NCBI RefSeq assembly: GCF_001945365.1
Contig: NZ_MSTQ01000006.1
Coordinates: 124,001-188,000, forward strand
Length of the DNA: 64,000 bases
Direction: 5' to 3'
From: Pseudomonas reinekei
GTDB taxonomy: Bacteria; Pseudomonadota; Gammaproteobacteria; Pseudomonadales; Pseudomonadaceae
The notes under the pieces are model-generated. The model was given only the letters and a program-made list of their open reading frames with translations, made no database searches and had not been told where the DNA came from. The translations under genes were made by a program, and so were the position numbers. Below are positions 9,728-23,000 of the stretch, in pieces (position 1 is the stretch's first letter; the number at the start of each line of letters is the position of its first letter).

Positions 9728-10846
9728 TTGATCGTCTTCCGTTATCTATCCCGCGAAGTCCTGTTGACCTTGAGCGCCGTCAGCGCCGTGCTGCTGGTCA
9801 TCATCATGAGTGGACGCTTCATCAAGTACCTCGCCCAGGCCGCTTCGGGCCAACTGGATCCGGGGTCGTTGTTCCTGATCATGGGCTTTCGCCTGCCGGG
9901 CTTCCTCCAGCTGATCCTGCCGCTGGGCCTGTTTCTCGGGATTCTGCTCTCCTACGGTCGCCTGTACCTCGAGAGTGAAATGACCGTCCTTTCGGCCACC
10001 GGCATGAGCCAGCAGCGCCTGTTCCGCATGACCCTGTTCCCGGCCACGCTGGTGGCGCTGGTCGTGGCGTGGTTGAGCCTGAGCCTGGCGCCGCAAGGGG
10101 CCAATCAGTTCCAGCTGTTGCTGAACAAGCAGGATGCCCTGACCGAGTTCGATACCCTCGAGCCAGGTCGTTTCCAGGCGCTGCGTGACGGCACCCGGGT
10201 GACCTACACCGAACAGTTGTCGGATGACCGCATCAACCTTGGCGGCGTGTTCATTTCGCAGAAAAACATCAGTTCCGAGAAAAAGGATCGCGGGATTTCC
10301 GTGCTGGTCGCTGAAAAAGGCCGACAGGAAATCCGTCCCGACGGTAACCGTTACCTGATTCTCGACAATGGCTATCGCTACGACGGTAACCCGGGGCAGG
10401 CTGATTACCGGGCGATCAAGTACGACGAATATGGCGTGCTGCTGCCCAAGCCGGATGTCAGCGACGAAGTGACCGACCGCGATGCGATGACCACGGCGAC
10501 CTTGCTGGGCAGTGACGACATTCGCTCCCGCACAGAATTGCAGTGGCGCCTGTCCCTGCCATTGCTGGTGTTTATCGTGACCTTGATGGCGGTGCCGCTG
10601 TCGCGGGTCAATCCGCGCCAGGGCCGTTTCCTCAAGTTGTTGCCGGCGATTCTTTTGTATATGGCTTACCTGACCATCCTGATTGCCGCTCGCGGCGCCC
10701 TCGAAAAGGGCAAGATTCCGCCGGCGCTGGGCTTGTGGTGGGTGCACGGGATATTCCTGCTGATTGGCCTGGGTCTGCTCTATTGGGAGCCTTTGCGCTT
10801 GAAGATGGCGAGTCGCCGCAGCGCGCTGGAGGTGGCCCGTGGTTAA
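9728..10846 (+). CDS. lptF: LPS export ABC transporter permease LptF
   Basis: A 372-residue inner-membrane permease of the LptB2FG complex, which extracts lipopolysaccharide and feeds it to LptC. Membrane segments lie at the N-terminus (about 14-30, 55-80, 100-125) and C-terminus (three after about 280), around a periplasmic beta-jellyroll domain. I place the start at TTG 9728 (MIVFRYLSREV). GGAG at 9716-9719 is eight bases before it, whereas the alternative GTG at 9719 overlaps that motif. The end overlaps lptG by eight bases. Confidence 0.92.
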   Translation: MIVFRYLSREVLLTLSAVSAVLLVIIMSGRFIKYLAQAASGQLDPGSLFLIMGFRLPGFLQLILPLGLFLGILLSYGRLYLESEMTVLSATGMSQQRLFRMTLFPATLVALVVAWLSLSLAPQGANQFQLLLNKQDALTEFDTLEPGRFQALRDGTRVTYTEQLSDDRINLGGVFISQKNISSEKKDRGISVLVAEKGRQEIRPDGNRYLILDNGYRYDGNPGQADYRAIKYDEYGVLLPKPDVSDEVTDRDAMTTATLLGSDDIRSRTELQWRLSLPLLVFIVTLMAVPLSRVNPRQGRFLKLLPAILLYMAYLTILIAARGALEKGKIPPALGLWWVHGIFLLIGLGLLYWEPLRLKMASRRSALEVARG

Positions 10847-11900
10847 GCTCGATCGCTACATTGGTAGCAGCGTATTCATGGCGATCCTCGCGGTACTGGG
10901 GATCATCCTTGGCCTGGCGACCCTGTTTGCGTTCATCGACGAGATGGGCGATGTCAGCGATACCTACACCCTGGTCGACGTGCTCAGCTATGTACTGCTG
11001 ACCGCGCCGCGACGTCTGTACGACATGTTGCCGATGGCTGCGCTGATCGGCTGCCTGATCGGCCTCGGCAGCCTGGCCAGCAACAGTGAACTGACCATCA
11101 TGCGCGCAGCGGGCGTATCGATCGGGCGGATCGTGTGGGCGGTCATGAAGCCGATGCTGGTGTTGATGGTGGTGGGATTGTTGATTGGCGAATACGTCGC
11201 CCCGGCGACCGAAGGCACCGCTCAAGCCAATCGTTCGCTGGCCCAGGGCAGCGGCGATGCGCAAAGTGCCAAGCATGGTCTGTGGCACCGTCAGGGCGAC
11301 GAGTTCATTCACGTCAACTCCGTGCAACCCAACGGCATTCTGTATGGCGTCACCCGTTATCGTTTCGACAAAGAGCGCCATATGTTGTCGGCAAGCTTTG
11401 CCAAGCGTGCGGAATTCGACAAGGATCACTGGCAGTTGACTGAAGTCAGCACCACTCTTTTCCACGACAAGAGCACCGAAGTGGTCTCCGCGCCGGTCGA
11501 GCGTTGGGATGTGGCGCTGAGCCCGCAATTGCTGAGTACCGTCGTGATGTCGCCAGACTCGCTGTCGATCACTGGGCTTTGGGGGTACATCCATTACCTG
11601 GCTGACCAGGGTTTGAGCAATGGCCGCTACTGGCTGGCATTTTGGGTCAAGGTGTTGCAGCCGCTGGTCACCGCCGCGCTGGTGTTGATGGCGATCTCCT
11701 TCATCTTCGGTCCATTGCGTTCGGTAACCCTCGGCCAGCGCGTGTTTACCGGTGTGCTGGTGGGTTTCACCTTCCGTATCGCCCAGGATTTGCTGGGGCC
11801 TTCGAGCCTGGTTTTCGGCTTCTCGCCGCTGTTTGCAGTGCTGGTGCCTGCCAGCGTCTGTGCCCTCGCCGGGTTCTGGTTGTTGCGTCGCGCCGGTTGA
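10839..11900 (+). CDS. lptG: LPS export ABC transporter permease LptG
   Basis: A 353-residue partner of LptF with the same layout: N-terminal membrane segments, a periplasmic domain (about 130-265) and C-terminal membrane segments. The GTG start at 10839 lies inside the end of lptF, so translation is coupled. The N-terminus MVKLDRYIGSSVF is typical. Together LptF and LptG form the cavity through which lipopolysaccharide leaves the inner membrane. A terminator follows at 11931. Confidence 0.95.
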   Translation: MVKLDRYIGSSVFMAILAVLGIILGLATLFAFIDEMGDVSDTYTLVDVLSYVLLTAPRRLYDMLPMAALIGCLIGLGSLASNSELTIMRAAGVSIGRIVWAVMKPMLVLMVVGLLIGEYVAPATEGTAQANRSLAQGSGDAQSAKHGLWHRQGDEFIHVNSVQPNGILYGVTRYRFDKERHMLSASFAKRAEFDKDHWQLTEVSTTLFHDKSTEVVSAPVERWDVALSPQLLSTVVMSPDSLSITGLWGYIHYLADQGLSNGRYWLAFWVKVLQPLVTAALVLMAISFIFGPLRSVTLGQRVFTGVLVGFTFRIAQDLLGPSSLVFGFSPLFAVLVPASVCALAGFWLLRRAG

Positions 11901-11930
11901 TGGCCGCTTCCTGCTGACCTCGCTGCTGAT

Positions 11931-11965
11931 AAAAAACGCCCCTGTCGCAAGACCGGGGCGTTTTT
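11931..11965. terminator. Terminator after lptG
   Basis: AACGCCCC (11935-11942) pairs with GGGGCGTT, followed by a T-run. An A-run precedes it, so it may act in both directions. Confidence 0.85.
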
Positions 11966-11989
11966 GTACTGGCCGTCTGGCCTGCAAAC

Positions 11990-12019
11990 GTGACGCTAGC
12001 ACCGGGGATCAGGTACAAT
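11990..12019 (+). promoter_or_regulatory. Probable promoter for lepA operon
   Basis: The -10 TACAAT (12014-12019) has a weak -35 GTGACG (11990-11995) 18 bases upstream. It lies between the lptG terminator and lepA. Confidence 0.5.
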
Positions 12020-12071
12020 TCCCGGCTATTTTTCGGCGGGCTATGCCTGCAGCCTTTTTGAGTGTTGATCC

Positions 12072-13871
12072 GTGAGTGATTTGAGTCATATCCGCAATTT
12101 CTCCATCATCGCCCACATTGACCATGGCAAGTCGACGCTGGCCGATCGCTTCATCCAGATGTGCGGCGGCCTGGCCGAGCGTGAAATGGAAGCCCAGGTA
12201 CTGGATTCCATGGATCTTGAGCGTGAGCGCGGGATCACCATCAAGGCGCACAGCGTGACGCTGTATTACAAGGCTCGCGATGGCGTCACCTACCAACTGA
12301 ACTTCATTGATACACCCGGTCACGTTGACTTCACCTATGAGGTGAGCCGTTCGCTGGCCGCCTGTGAAGGCGCGCTGCTGGTGGTCGATGCCGGTCAAGG
12401 CGTTGAAGCCCAGTCGGTTGCCAACTGCTATACCGCGATCGAGCAGGGTCTGGAAGTGATGCCGGTCCTGAACAAGATCGACCTGCCACAGGCCGATCCG
12501 GACCGCGTTAAAGAAGAAATCGAAAAAATCATCGGCATCGATGCCACCGACGCGGTCACTTGCTCTGCCAAGACCGGTCTGGGCGTCGATGAAGTGCTCG
12601 AGCGCCTGGTGACGACCATTCCTGCGCCGACCGGCAATATCGAAGATCCGCTGCAAGCGTTGATCATCGACTCCTGGTTCGACAACTACCTGGGCGTCGT
12701 GTCCCTGGTTCGCGTGCGCCACGGCCGCGTGAAGAAGGGCGACAAGATCCTGGTCAAGTCCACCGGCAAGATCCACCTGGTGGACAGCGTCGGTGTATTC
12801 AACCCGAAACACACCGCTACCGTAGACCTCAAGGCCGGTGAAGTAGGCTTCATCATCGCCGGTATCAAGGACATTCACGGTGCGCCAGTGGGTGACACCC
12901 TGACCTTGAGCTCCACGCCCGACGTCGACGTGCTGCCTGGTTTCAAACGCATCCAGCCGCAGGTCTACGCCGGTCTGTTCCCGGTCAGCTCCGACGACTT
13001 CGAAGATTTCCGCGAAGCGCTGCAAAAGCTCACGCTGAACGACTCGTCGCTGCAATACACCCCGGAAAGCTCCGACGCGCTGGGCTTCGGCTTCCGTTGC
13101 GGCTTCCTCGGCATGCTGCACATGGAAATCATCCAGGAGCGCCTGGAGCGCGAGTACGACCTGGACCTGATCACCACCGCGCCGACCGTAATCTTCGAGC
13201 TGCTGCTCAAGACCGGTGAAACGATCTACGTCGATAACCCGTCGAAGTTGCCGGATCTGTCTTCGATCGAAGACATGCGTGAGCCGATCGTGCGCGCCAA
13301 CATTCTTGTGCCGCAGGAGCACCTGGGTAACGTCATTACCCTGTGCATCGAGAAACGCGGTGTGCAGGTCGACATGCTGTTCCTTGGCACCCAGGTCCAG
13401 GTGACCTACGACTTGCCGATGAACGAAGTGGTACTGGACTTCTTCGATCGCCTGAAATCCACCAGCCGCGGCTATGCTTCGCTGGATTACCATTTCGATC
13501 GTTACCAATCGGCTAGTCTGGTGAAACTGGACGTGCTGATCAACGGCGACAAGGTCGACGCTCTGGCGCTGATCGTGCACCGTGACAATGCGCACTACAA
13601 AGGTCGCCAGTTGACCGAGAAGATGAAAGAACTGATTCCGCGGCAGATGTTCGACGTGGCAATCCAGGCCGCCATTGGCGGGCAGATTGTGGCGCGGACA
13701 ACCGTCAAGGCGCTCAGAAAGAACGTATTGGCCAAATGCTACGGTGGTGACGTCAGCCGTAAGAAGAAACTGCTGGAAAAGCAAAAGGCCGGTAAAAAAC
13801 GCATGAAGCAGGTCGGCAACGTGGAAATTCCACAAGAAGCCTTCCTTGCCGTGCTCAGGTTGGATAGTTAG
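12072..13871 (+). CDS. lepA: Elongation factor 4 (back-translocating GTPase LepA)
   Basis: A 599-residue translational GTPase with GTP-binding motifs [17 protein letters not shown] and NKIDLP. The EF-G-like domains and the LepA-specific C-terminal domain ([21 protein letters not shown]) are complete. EF4 acts on stalled or mistranslocated ribosomes. The GTG start at 12072 opens the lepA-lepB-rnc-era-recO-pdxJ series, all on the same strand with short gaps or overlaps. Confidence 0.98.
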   Translation: MSDLSHIRNFSIIAHIDHGKSTLADRFIQMCGGLAEREMEAQVLDSMDLERERGITIKAHSVTLYYKARDGVTYQLNFIDTPGHVDFTYEVSRSLAACEGALLVVDAGQGVEAQSVANCYTAIEQGLEVMPVLNKIDLPQADPDRVKEEIEKIIGIDATDAVTCSAKTGLGVDEVLERLVTTIPAPTGNIEDPLQALIIDSWFDNYLGVVSLVRVRHGRVKKGDKILVKSTGKIHLVDSVGVFNPKHTATVDLKAGEVGFIIAGIKDIHGAPVGDTLTLSSTPDVDVLPGFKRIQPQVYAGLFPVSSDDFEDFREALQKLTLNDSSLQYTPESSDALGFGFRCGFLGMLHMEIIQERLEREYDLDLITTAPTVIFELLLKTGETIYVDNPSKLPDLSSIEDMREPIVRANILVPQEHLGNVITLCIEKRGVQVDMLFLGTQVQVTYDLPMNEVVLDFFDRLKSTSRGYASLDYHFDRYQSASLVKLDVLINGDKVDALALIVHRDNAHYKGRQLTEKMKELIPRQMFDVAIQAAIGGQIVARTTVKALRKNVLAKCYGGDVSRKKKLLEKQKAGKKRMKQVGNVEIPQEAFLAVLRLDS

Positions 13872-13876
13872 GTCCT

Positions 13877-14731
13877 ATGTCACTAAATTTCCCGCTGTTG
13901 CTGGTCATCGCCGTGTTCGTCTGCGGCCTGTTGGCGTTGCTTGATCTGTTGATCCTGGCGCCGCGTCGTCGTGCCGCCATCGCTTCCTATCAGGGCAGCG
14001 TCAGCCAGCCGGACAGGGTGGTGGTCGAGAAACTGAACAAAGAGCCGCTGCTGGTTGAATACGGCAAGTCGTTCTTCCCGGTGTTGTTCATCGTGCTGGT
14101 GCTGCGTTCGTTCCTGGTGGAACCGTTCCAGATTCCTTCCGGCTCGATGAAACCGACCCTGGACGTTGGCGATTTCATTCTGGTGAGCAAGTTTTCTTAC
14201 GGGATCCGCCTGCCGGTGATCGACAAGAAAATCATCGAAGTCGGTGAGCCGCAGCGCGGTGATGTGATGGTGTTCCGCTACCCAAGCGATCCGAACGTCA
14301 ACTACATCAAGCGTGTGGTGGGTTTGCCAGGTGACACGGTTCGCTACACCGCCGACAAGCGTCTGTTCGTCAACGGTGAGTCGATTGCCGAGAAACTGGT
14401 CGGCTCCGAGCCGGGTACGCTGGGCAGTGCCGAGCTCTACAAGGAAAAACTCGGCGCCGCCGAGCACCTGATCCGCAAGGAAATGAGCCGTTACCGCGCA
14501 ACGCCGGACCGTACCTGGACCGTGCCAGCCGGGCACTACTTCATGATGGGCGACAACCGCGACAACTCGAACGACAGTCGCTACTGGGATGATCCGAGCA
14601 TTCCCAAGGATCTGCTGGGCATGGTTCCCGACAAGAATATCGTCGGCAAGGCCTTTGCAGTCTGGATGAGCTGGCCGGAACCCAAACTCAGTCACTTGCC
14701 GAATTTCTCGCGGGTTGGCCTGATCCAGTAA
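13877..14731 (+). CDS. lepB: Signal peptidase I
   Basis: A 284-residue membrane protease. Two N-terminal membrane segments (about 5-28 and 66-80) are followed by the catalytic serine S90 in PSGSMKPTL, the lysine K145 in YIKRVVGLPGD, and the MGDNRDNSNDSRYWD box. It removes signal peptides from exported proteins. Its substrates should include the many secreted fimbrial proteins encoded further along. It begins five bases after lepA. Confidence 0.97.
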   Translation: MSLNFPLLLVIAVFVCGLLALLDLLILAPRRRAAIASYQGSVSQPDRVVVEKLNKEPLLVEYGKSFFPVLFIVLVLRSFLVEPFQIPSGSMKPTLDVGDFILVSKFSYGIRLPVIDKKIIEVGEPQRGDVMVFRYPSDPNVNYIKRVVGLPGDTVRYTADKRLFVNGESIAEKLVGSEPGTLGSAELYKEKLGAAEHLIRKEMSRYRATPDRTWTVPAGHYFMMGDNRDNSNDSRYWDDPSIPKDLLGMVPDKNIVGKAFAVWMSWPEPKLSHLPNFSRVGLIQ

Positions 14732-14800
14732 TCAAACACGGCGCTGTTGAACACAGCGCCGAATGCATTTCTGGAGTCGGCACAATCGGCGAACAGAAGC

Positions 14801-14920
14801 ATGAACACAATGATATTCAGGACGTTATTTTTGAACACAGCGTTAATTGTCCCAAGCCTGCGCCGGATCACGGCGATGGCGGTGGAAACCAACCACGAAC
14901 TCAGCGTGGGTAAACCGTGA
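14801..14920 (+). CDS. Small ORF in the lepB-rnc gap (39 codons)
   Basis: An ATG-started frame of 39 residues ([20 protein letters not shown]...) ends in TGA, which overlaps the rnc GTG start as GTGA. That layout would couple translation. The same frame is open right back to the lepB stop, and TTG at 14747 is an alternative start. No strong ribosome-binding site is seen. In PAO1, as I remember it, a gene of about 120 codons (DUF4845) sits here. This ORF does not resemble it, so it may be a remnant or a replacement. Confidence 0.35.
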   Translation: MNTMIFRTLFLNTALIVPSLRRITAMAVETNHELSVGKP

Positions 14921-15606
14921 GCGTCTCCTTAAGCCGTCTCGAGCGTCAGCTCGGCTACACCTTCAAGGATCAGGAACTGATGGTCCTGGCCCTGACCCAC
15001 CGCAGTTTTGCCGGGCGCAACAACGAGCGCCTGGAATTCCTCGGTGATGCCATCCTCAACTTCGTCGCTGGCGAGGCGTTGTTCGATCGTTTCCCGCTGG
15101 CCCGCGAAGGCCAGTTGTCGCGTTTACGCGCACGGTTGGTGAAAGGTGAGACCCTGGCCGTACTGGCCCGTGGTTTCGATCTGGGCGAATACCTGCGCCT
15201 GGGCTCGGGCGAGCTGAAAAGCGGCGGTTTCCGGCGTGAGTCGATTCTGGCCGATGCCCTCGAAGCGCTGATTGGTGCGATCTACCTTGACGCCGGCATG
15301 GAAGTGGCACGCGAGCGCGTACTGGCCTGGCTGGCCGGAGAGTTCGAGGGCCTGACGCTGGTCGACACCAACAAAGATCCGAAAACCCGCCTGCAGGAGT
15401 TCCTGCAGTCCCGTGGTTGCGAACTGCCGCGTTACGAAGTGGTGGATATCCAGGGTGAGCCGCATTGCCGGACGTTCTTCGTCGAATGCGAAATCATCTT
15501 ACTGAATGAAAAAAGCCGAGGTCAGGGTGTGAGTCGTCGTATTGCCGAACAGGTAGCGGCCGCCGCAGCACTGATTGCCCTGGGTGTGGAGAATGGCAAT
15601 GACTGA
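14917..15606 (+). CDS. rnc: Ribonuclease III
   Basis: A 229-residue RNase III with the [21 protein letters not shown] signature near residue 38 and a C-terminal double-stranded RNA-binding domain (about 155-225). It processes rRNA precursors and structured mRNAs. The GTG at 14917 is the start. The end overlaps era by eight bases, a common arrangement that couples the two. Confidence 0.97.
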   Translation: MSVSLSRLERQLGYTFKDQELMVLALTHRSFAGRNNERLEFLGDAILNFVAGEALFDRFPLAREGQLSRLRARLVKGETLAVLARGFDLGEYLRLGSGELKSGGFRRESILADALEALIGAIYLDAGMEVARERVLAWLAGEFEGLTLVDTNKDPKTRLQEFLQSRGCELPRYEVVDIQGEPHCRTFFVECEIILLNEKSRGQGVSRRIAEQVAAAAALIALGVENGND

Positions 15607-16501
15607 TACAAACGCAACTCGCTGTGGCTATGTTGCCATCGTCGGCCGTCCCAACGTGGGCAAGTCCACGCTGCTGAACCATATCCTGGGTCAGAAGCTG
15701 GCGATCACCTCGCGCAAACCGCAAACCACTCGCCACAACATGCTCGGCATCAAGACCGAGGGTGATGTGCAAGCGATCTACGTCGACACGCCCGGCATGC
15801 ACAAGGGTGGCGAGAAAGCGCTCAACCGCTACATGAACAAGACCGCTTCGGCGGCGTTGAAAGACGTCGACGTGGTGATTTTCGTGGTCGATCGCACCAA
15901 GTGGACCGACGAAGACCAGATGGTCCTCGAACGCGTGCAGTACGTGACCGGCCCGCTGATCGTGGCACTGAACAAGACCGACCGCATCGAAGACAAGGCC
16001 GAGCTGATGCCGCACCTGTCCTGGTTGCAGGAACAGCTGCCGAACGCACAGATCATCCCGATTTCCGCGCAGCACGGGCATAACCTCGATGCTCTGGAGC
16101 GCGTGATCGCCGATCACCTGCCGGAAAACGATCACTTCTTCCCTGAAGACCAGATCACCGACCGCAGCAGCCGTTTCCTCGCGGCCGAACTGGTACGCGA
16201 GAAAATCATGCGCCAGATGGGCGCCGAGCTGCCGTACCAGATCACCGTCGAGATCGAAGAGTTCAAGCAGCAGGGCAAGACCCTGCACATCCATGCCTTG
16301 ATTCTCGTCGAGCGTGACGGCCAGAAGAAAATCATCATTGGCGACAAAGGCGAGCGGATCAAGCGTATCGGCACCGAGGCGCGCAAGGACATGGAGCTGC
16401 TGTTCGACTCCAAGATCATGCTCAACCTGTGGGTCAAGGTTAAGGGTGGCTGGTCCGATGACGAGCGTGCGTTGCGTTCGTTGGGCTATGGCGACCTGTA
16501 A
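15599..16501 (+). CDS. era: GTPase Era
   Basis: A 300-residue protein with G-domain motifs [15 protein letters not shown] and NKTDRIED, and a C-terminal KH domain ([13 protein letters not shown]). Era binds the 3' end of 16S rRNA and matures the 30S subunit. The ATG at 15599 is preferred because GGAG (15588-15591) lies seven bases upstream. The ATG at 15593 is too close to that motif. The gene overlaps rnc. Confidence 0.97.
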   Translation: MTDTNATRCGYVAIVGRPNVGKSTLLNHILGQKLAITSRKPQTTRHNMLGIKTEGDVQAIYVDTPGMHKGGEKALNRYMNKTASAALKDVDVVIFVVDRTKWTDEDQMVLERVQYVTGPLIVALNKTDRIEDKAELMPHLSWLQEQLPNAQIIPISAQHGHNLDALERVIADHLPENDHFFPEDQITDRSSRFLAAELVREKIMRQMGAELPYQITVEIEEFKQQGKTLHIHALILVERDGQKKIIIGDKGERIKRIGTEARKDMELLFDSKIMLNLWVKVKGGWSDDERALRSLGYGDL

Positions 16502-16530
16502 CACGTTCTCCGGATCAACAATGATCCCCT

Positions 16531-16618
16531 GTGGGAGCGAGCCTGCTCGCGATAGCGGTCTGTCAGTCAACGAGTCTGTTGAATGTTAGGCCCCCATCGC
16601 GAGCAGGCTCGCTCCCAC
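16531..16618. repeat. REP doublet between era and recO
   Basis: Exact inverse arms of 23 bases (16531-16553, 16596-16618) of the GTGGGAGCGAGCCTGCTCG family lie around a 42-base loop. Confidence 0.92.
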
Positions 16619-16674
16619 AGTGGTTTTGGGGTTGTCAGTCATGCCGTGCTCACTCATTGAGATCTGCGATTTCC

Positions 16675-17358
16675 ATGTCCCAACCCATCCCTCAACCCGC
16701 CTACGTCCTCCACAGCCGCGCCTACCGCGAAAACAGCGCGTTGGTGGACTTCCTCACGCCGCAAGGTCGGCTGCGGGCGGTGTTGCGCAGTGCGCGGGGC
16801 AAGGCCGGGACGCTGGCGCGGCCGTTCGTGCCGCTGGAAGTCGAGTTTCGGGGCAAGGGCGAGTTGAAGAATGTCGGACGCATGGAGAGTGCCGGCGTCT
16901 CCACCTGGCTCAATGGTGAAGCACTGTTCAGTGGCCTTTACCTCAATGAGTTGCTCATTCGTTTGCTGCCTGCGGAAGATCCTCATCCTGGTGTGTTCGA
17001 TCACTACGCCGCCACCCTGTTGGCGCTGGCCGAAGGCCGTCCGCTGGAGCCGTTGCTGCGATCGTTCGAATGGCGATTGCTCGATGATCTCGGTTACGGT
17101 TTCGCCCTGACCACTGACATCCATGGCGAGCCCATCGCCTCGGACGGTCTCTATCGTTTGCAAGTGGATGCCGGGCTGGAGCAGGTCTACTTGCTGCAAC
17201 CGGGGCTGTTTAACGGCACCGAGTTGTTGGCCATGGCTGAAGCTGACTGGAGCGCGCCGGGTGCTTTGTCGGCAGCCAAACGCCTGATGCGCCAGGCGCT
17301 GGCGGTGCATCTGGGCGGTCGACCGCTGGTTTCCCGCGAGTTGTTTCGAAAGCCGTAA
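16675..17358 (+). CDS. recO: DNA repair protein RecO
   Basis: A 227-residue RecO. The N-terminal OB fold ([21 protein letters not shown]) is followed by a helical C-terminal domain. With RecR it loads RecA onto gapped DNA covered by SSB. The ATG at 16675 gives the usual family N-terminus ([12 protein letters not shown]). An in-frame extension upstream would run through the REP element and is rejected. Confidence 0.93.
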   Translation: MSQPIPQPAYVLHSRAYRENSALVDFLTPQGRLRAVLRSARGKAGTLARPFVPLEVEFRGKGELKNVGRMESAGVSTWLNGEALFSGLYLNELLIRLLPAEDPHPGVFDHYAATLLALAEGRPLEPLLRSFEWRLLDDLGYGFALTTDIHGEPIASDGLYRLQVDAGLEQVYLLQPGLFNGTELLAMAEADWSAPGALSAAKRLMRQALAVHLGGRPLVSRELFRKP

Positions 17359-17410
17359 ATTCCCCGTGTATGCTGTGCACCGAACTTTCTCTTCTTCTGG
17401 AGCGCTTTCC

Positions 17411-18157
17411 GTGACCACCAGCACCCGCATTCTTCTTGGCGTGAACATCGACCACGTTGCCACCTTGCGTCAGGCCCGGGGCACTCGCTATCCGGACCCG
17501 GTCAAGGCTGCACTTGATGCGGAAGAGGCGGGCGCCGACGGCATCACCGTGCACCTGCGTGAAGACCGCCGGCACATCCAGGAACGCGACGTGCTGGTGC
17601 TCAAGGACGTGCTGCAAACCCGCATGAACTTCGAAATGGGCGTCACTGAAGAGATGATGCTGTTCGCCGAACGCATCCGCCCGGCGCACATTTGCCTGGT
17701 ACCGGAAACCCGTCAGGAGCTGACCACCGAAGGCGGTCTGGACGTGGCGGGGCAGGAGGAGCGGATCAGGGCGGCGGTTGAGCGTCTGTCGAAGATCGGC
17801 GCTGAAGTGTCGCTGTTCATCGACGCCGACGAGCGGCAGATCGAGGCGTCCCGCCGTGTCGGCGCGCCGGCCATCGAGTTGCACACCGGTCGCTATGCCG
17901 ACGCGCAAACCCCGACCGAAGTCGCGGAAGAGCTCAAGCGTGTGGCGGACGGCGTGGCGTTCGGTCTGGCCCAGGGCTTGATCGTCAACGCCGGCCATGG
18001 TCTGCACTATCACAACGTCGAGGCTGTGGCGGCGATCAAGGGCATCAATGAACTGAACATCGGCCACGCGCTGGTGGCTCATGCGCTGTTCGTGGGCTTC
18101 AAGTCGGCTGTTTCGGAGATGAAGGCGCTGATTCTGGCAGCCGCTGCCAAGGCTTGA
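17411..18157 (+). CDS. pdxJ: Pyridoxine 5'-phosphate synthase
   Basis: A 248-residue TIM-barrel enzyme. It condenses 1-deoxyxylulose 5-phosphate with 3-amino-2-oxopropyl phosphate in vitamin B6 synthesis. Typical segments are [18 protein letters not shown] at the N-terminus, HLREDRRHI, and [10 protein letters not shown] near the C-terminus. The GTG at 17411 is chosen because GGAG (17399-17402) lies eight bases before it. It closes the lepA-pdxJ series. Confidence 0.96.
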   Translation: MTTSTRILLGVNIDHVATLRQARGTRYPDPVKAALDAEEAGADGITVHLREDRRHIQERDVLVLKDVLQTRMNFEMGVTEEMMLFAERIRPAHICLVPETRQELTTEGGLDVAGQEERIRAAVERLSKIGAEVSLFIDADERQIEASRRVGAPAIELHTGRYADAQTPTEVAEELKRVADGVAFGLAQGLIVNAGHGLHYHNVEAVAAIKGINELNIGHALVAHALFVGFKSAVSEMKALILAAAAKA

Positions 18158-18176
18158 AGGTCAACCCTAAACCACT

Positions 18177-18264
18177 GTGGGAGCGAGCCTGCTCGCGAAG
18201 GCGGATTATCATTCAACCTCTTTGTTGGCTGACACACCGCTTTCGCGAGCAGGCTCGCTCCCAC
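18177..18264. repeat. REP doublet between pdxJ and mltF
   Basis: 22-base exact inverse arms (18177-18198 and 18243-18264) lie between two convergent genes. It may also end transcription. Confidence 0.92.
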
Positions 18265-18283
18265 ATTTGCTTTAGGGTGCCAG

Positions 18284-20029
<1,746 letters not shown>

Positions 20030-23000
20030 ATGTTGATCCTGCGCGGCGCTCCTGCCCTTTCTGCCTTTCGCCACAGCAAGCTCCTTGAGCAACTGAGCCA
20101 GAAGGTTCCGGCTGTCAGCGGCCTGTATGCTGAATTCGCTCACTTCGCCGAAGTTACCGGCGTCCTGACCGGCGACGAACAGCAGGTGCTCGCGCGCCTT
20201 CTGAAGTACGGTCCAAGCGTTCCGGTCCAGGAGCCGACCGGTCGTCTGTTCCTGGTGCTGCCACGTTTCGGCACCATCTCGCCATGGTCGAGCAAGGCCA
20301 GCGACATCGCTCGCAACTGCGGCCTGACCAAGATCCAGCGCCTGGAGCGCGGCATTGCGTTCTACGTGGCCGGCCAGTTCAGCGATGCTCAAGCGCAGCT
20401 GATTGCTGACACGCTGCACGACCGCATGACCCAGATCGTCCTGGGCAACCTCGAACAGGCTGCCGGCCTGTTCAGCCACGCCGAGCCAAAACCCCTGACC
20501 GCGATCGACGTGCTGGGTGGCGGCCGCGCCGCGCTGGAAAAAGCCAACACCGAGCTGGGCCTGGCCCTGGCTGAAGACGAGATCGATTACCTGGTCAACG
20601 CCTTCGTCGGCTTGAAGCGTAACCCGCACGACATCGAACTGATGATGTTCGCCCAGGCGAACTCCGAGCACTGCCGTCACAAGATCTTCAACGCCAGTTG
20701 GGACATCGACGGCGAGAGCCAGGAAAAAAGCCTGTTCGGCATGATCAAGAACACCTACGTGATGCACAGCGAAGGCGTTCTGTCGGCTTATAAGGACAAC
20801 GCTTCGGTGATCGTCGGCTCCGTGGCCGGTCGTTTCTTCCCGGACCCTGAAACCCGCCAGTACGGCGCGGTGCAGGAGCCGGTGCACATCCTGATGAAAG
20901 TCGAGACGCACAACCACCCGACCGCGATTGCCCCCTTCCCGGGCGCATCCACCGGTTCCGGCGGCGAGATCCGTGACGAAGGCGCAACCGGACGTGGTGC
21001 CAAGCCAAAGGCTGGCCTGACCGGCTTCACCGTGTCCAACCTGCAAATCCCTGGTTTCGAACAGCCGTGGGAAGTGCCGTACGGCAAGCCTGAGCGCATC
21101 GTGACCGCGCTGGACATCATGATCGAAGGCCCGTTGGGCGGCGCCGCATTCAACAACGAATTCGGCCGTCCGGCCCTGACCGGCTACTTCCGTACCTTCG
21201 AACAGTCGATCACCACGCCGCACGGTGACGAAGTTCGCGGTTACCACAAGCCAATCATGCTCGCTGGCGGTATGGGCAACATCCGTGAAGAGCACGTCAA
21301 GAAAGGCGAGATTGTCGTCGGCTCCAAGCTGATCGTGCTCGGCGGCCCGGCGATGCTGATCGGCCTGGGTGGCGGCGCCGCTTCCTCCATGGCCACCGGC
21401 ACCAGCTCGGCTGACCTGGACTTCGCTTCCGTACAGCGCGAAAACCCTGAGATGGAACGTCGTTGCCAGGAAGTCATCGACCGTTGCTGGCAGCTGGGCG
21501 ACAAGAACCCGATCAGCTTCATCCACGACGTGGGTGCCGGTGGTCTGTCCAACGCCTTCCCGGAACTGGTCAACGACGGCGACCGCGGTGGCCGTTTCGA
21601 GCTGCGCAACATTCCAAACGACGAGCCGGGCATGGCCCCGCACGAAATCTGGTCCAACGAATCCCAGGAACGTTATGTTCTGGCGGTCGGCCCGGCTGAC
21701 TTCGAGCGCTTCAAGGCGATTTGCGAACGCGAGCGTTGCCCGTTTGCCGTCGTCGGCGAAGCCACTGCCGAGCCGCAACTGACCGTGACCGACAGCCATT
21801 TCGGCAACAGCCCGGTGGACATGCCACTGGAAGTGTTGCTGGGCAAAGCCCCGCGCATGCACCGCTCGGTGGTCCGTGAAAACGAGCTGGGCGACGATTT
21901 CGATCCGTCGACCCTCGACATCGCCAACTGCGTCGAGCGCGTCCTGCATCACCCGGCCGTGGCGAGCAAGAGCTTCCTGATCACCATCGGCGACCGCACC
22001 ATCACCGGCCTCGTGGCCCGTGACCAGATGGTCGGCCCGTGGCAGGTTCCGGTGGCCGACGTTGCCGTCACCGCCACCAGCTTCGACGTCTACACCGGCG
22101 AAGCCATGGCCATGGGCGAGCGTACACCGCTGGCGCTGCTGGACGCTCCGGCGTCGGGCCGCATGGCCATCGGCGAAACCCTGACCAACATCGCGGCCTC
22201 GCGCATCGGCAAGATCTCCGACATCAAGCTGTCGGCGAACTGGATGTCGGCGGCTGGTCACCCGGGTGAAGACGCACGTCTGTACGACACCGTGAAAGCG
22301 GTCGGCATGGAGCTGTGCCCTGAGCTGGGCATCACCATTCCGGTGGGCAAGGACTCGATGTCCATGGCCACTCGCTGGAACGATGAAGGCGTGGACAAAT
22401 CCGTCACGTCGCCCATGTCGCTGATCGTCACCGGTTTTGCGCCAGTCACTGACATCCGTCAGACCCTGACCCCGCAACTGCGTATGGACAAGGGCACCAC
22501 TGACCTGATCCTGATCGACCTCGGTCGTGGCCAGAACCGCATGGGCGCCTCGATCCTCGCGCAGGTTCACGGCAAACTCGGCAAGCAGGCGCCGGACGTC
22601 GATGACGCCGAAGACCTGAAAGCCTTCTTCGCCGTGATCCAGGGCCTCAATGCCGACGGTCACCTGCTGGCTTACCACGACCGTTCCGACGGTGGTCTGC
22701 TGACCAGCGCCGTGGAAATGGCTTTTGCCGGTCACTGCGGCCTGAGCCTGAACCTCGACGGTCTGGCGGAAACGTCGGCCGACATCGCCGCGATCCTGTT
22801 CAACGAAGAGTTGGGTGCGGTGATCCAGGTTCGCCAGGACGCCACCCCGGACATCCTCGCGCAGTTCAGCGCTGCCGGTCTGGGCGAGTGCGTGTCGGTG
22901 ATCGGTCAGCCGATCAACAATGGCCAGATCAACATCACCTTCAACGGTGACACCGTGTTCGAAGGCCAGCGCCGTCTGCTGCAGCGCCAGTGGGCCGAGA

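Noticed and set aside
12009..13835. 608-codon antisense frame to lepA
   Set aside because: Shadow of lepA on the reverse strand.
14692..14892. 66-codon minus-strand frame over the lepB end
   Set aside because: It overlaps lepB and has no supporting motif. The plus-strand short ORF coupled to rnc is the better reading.
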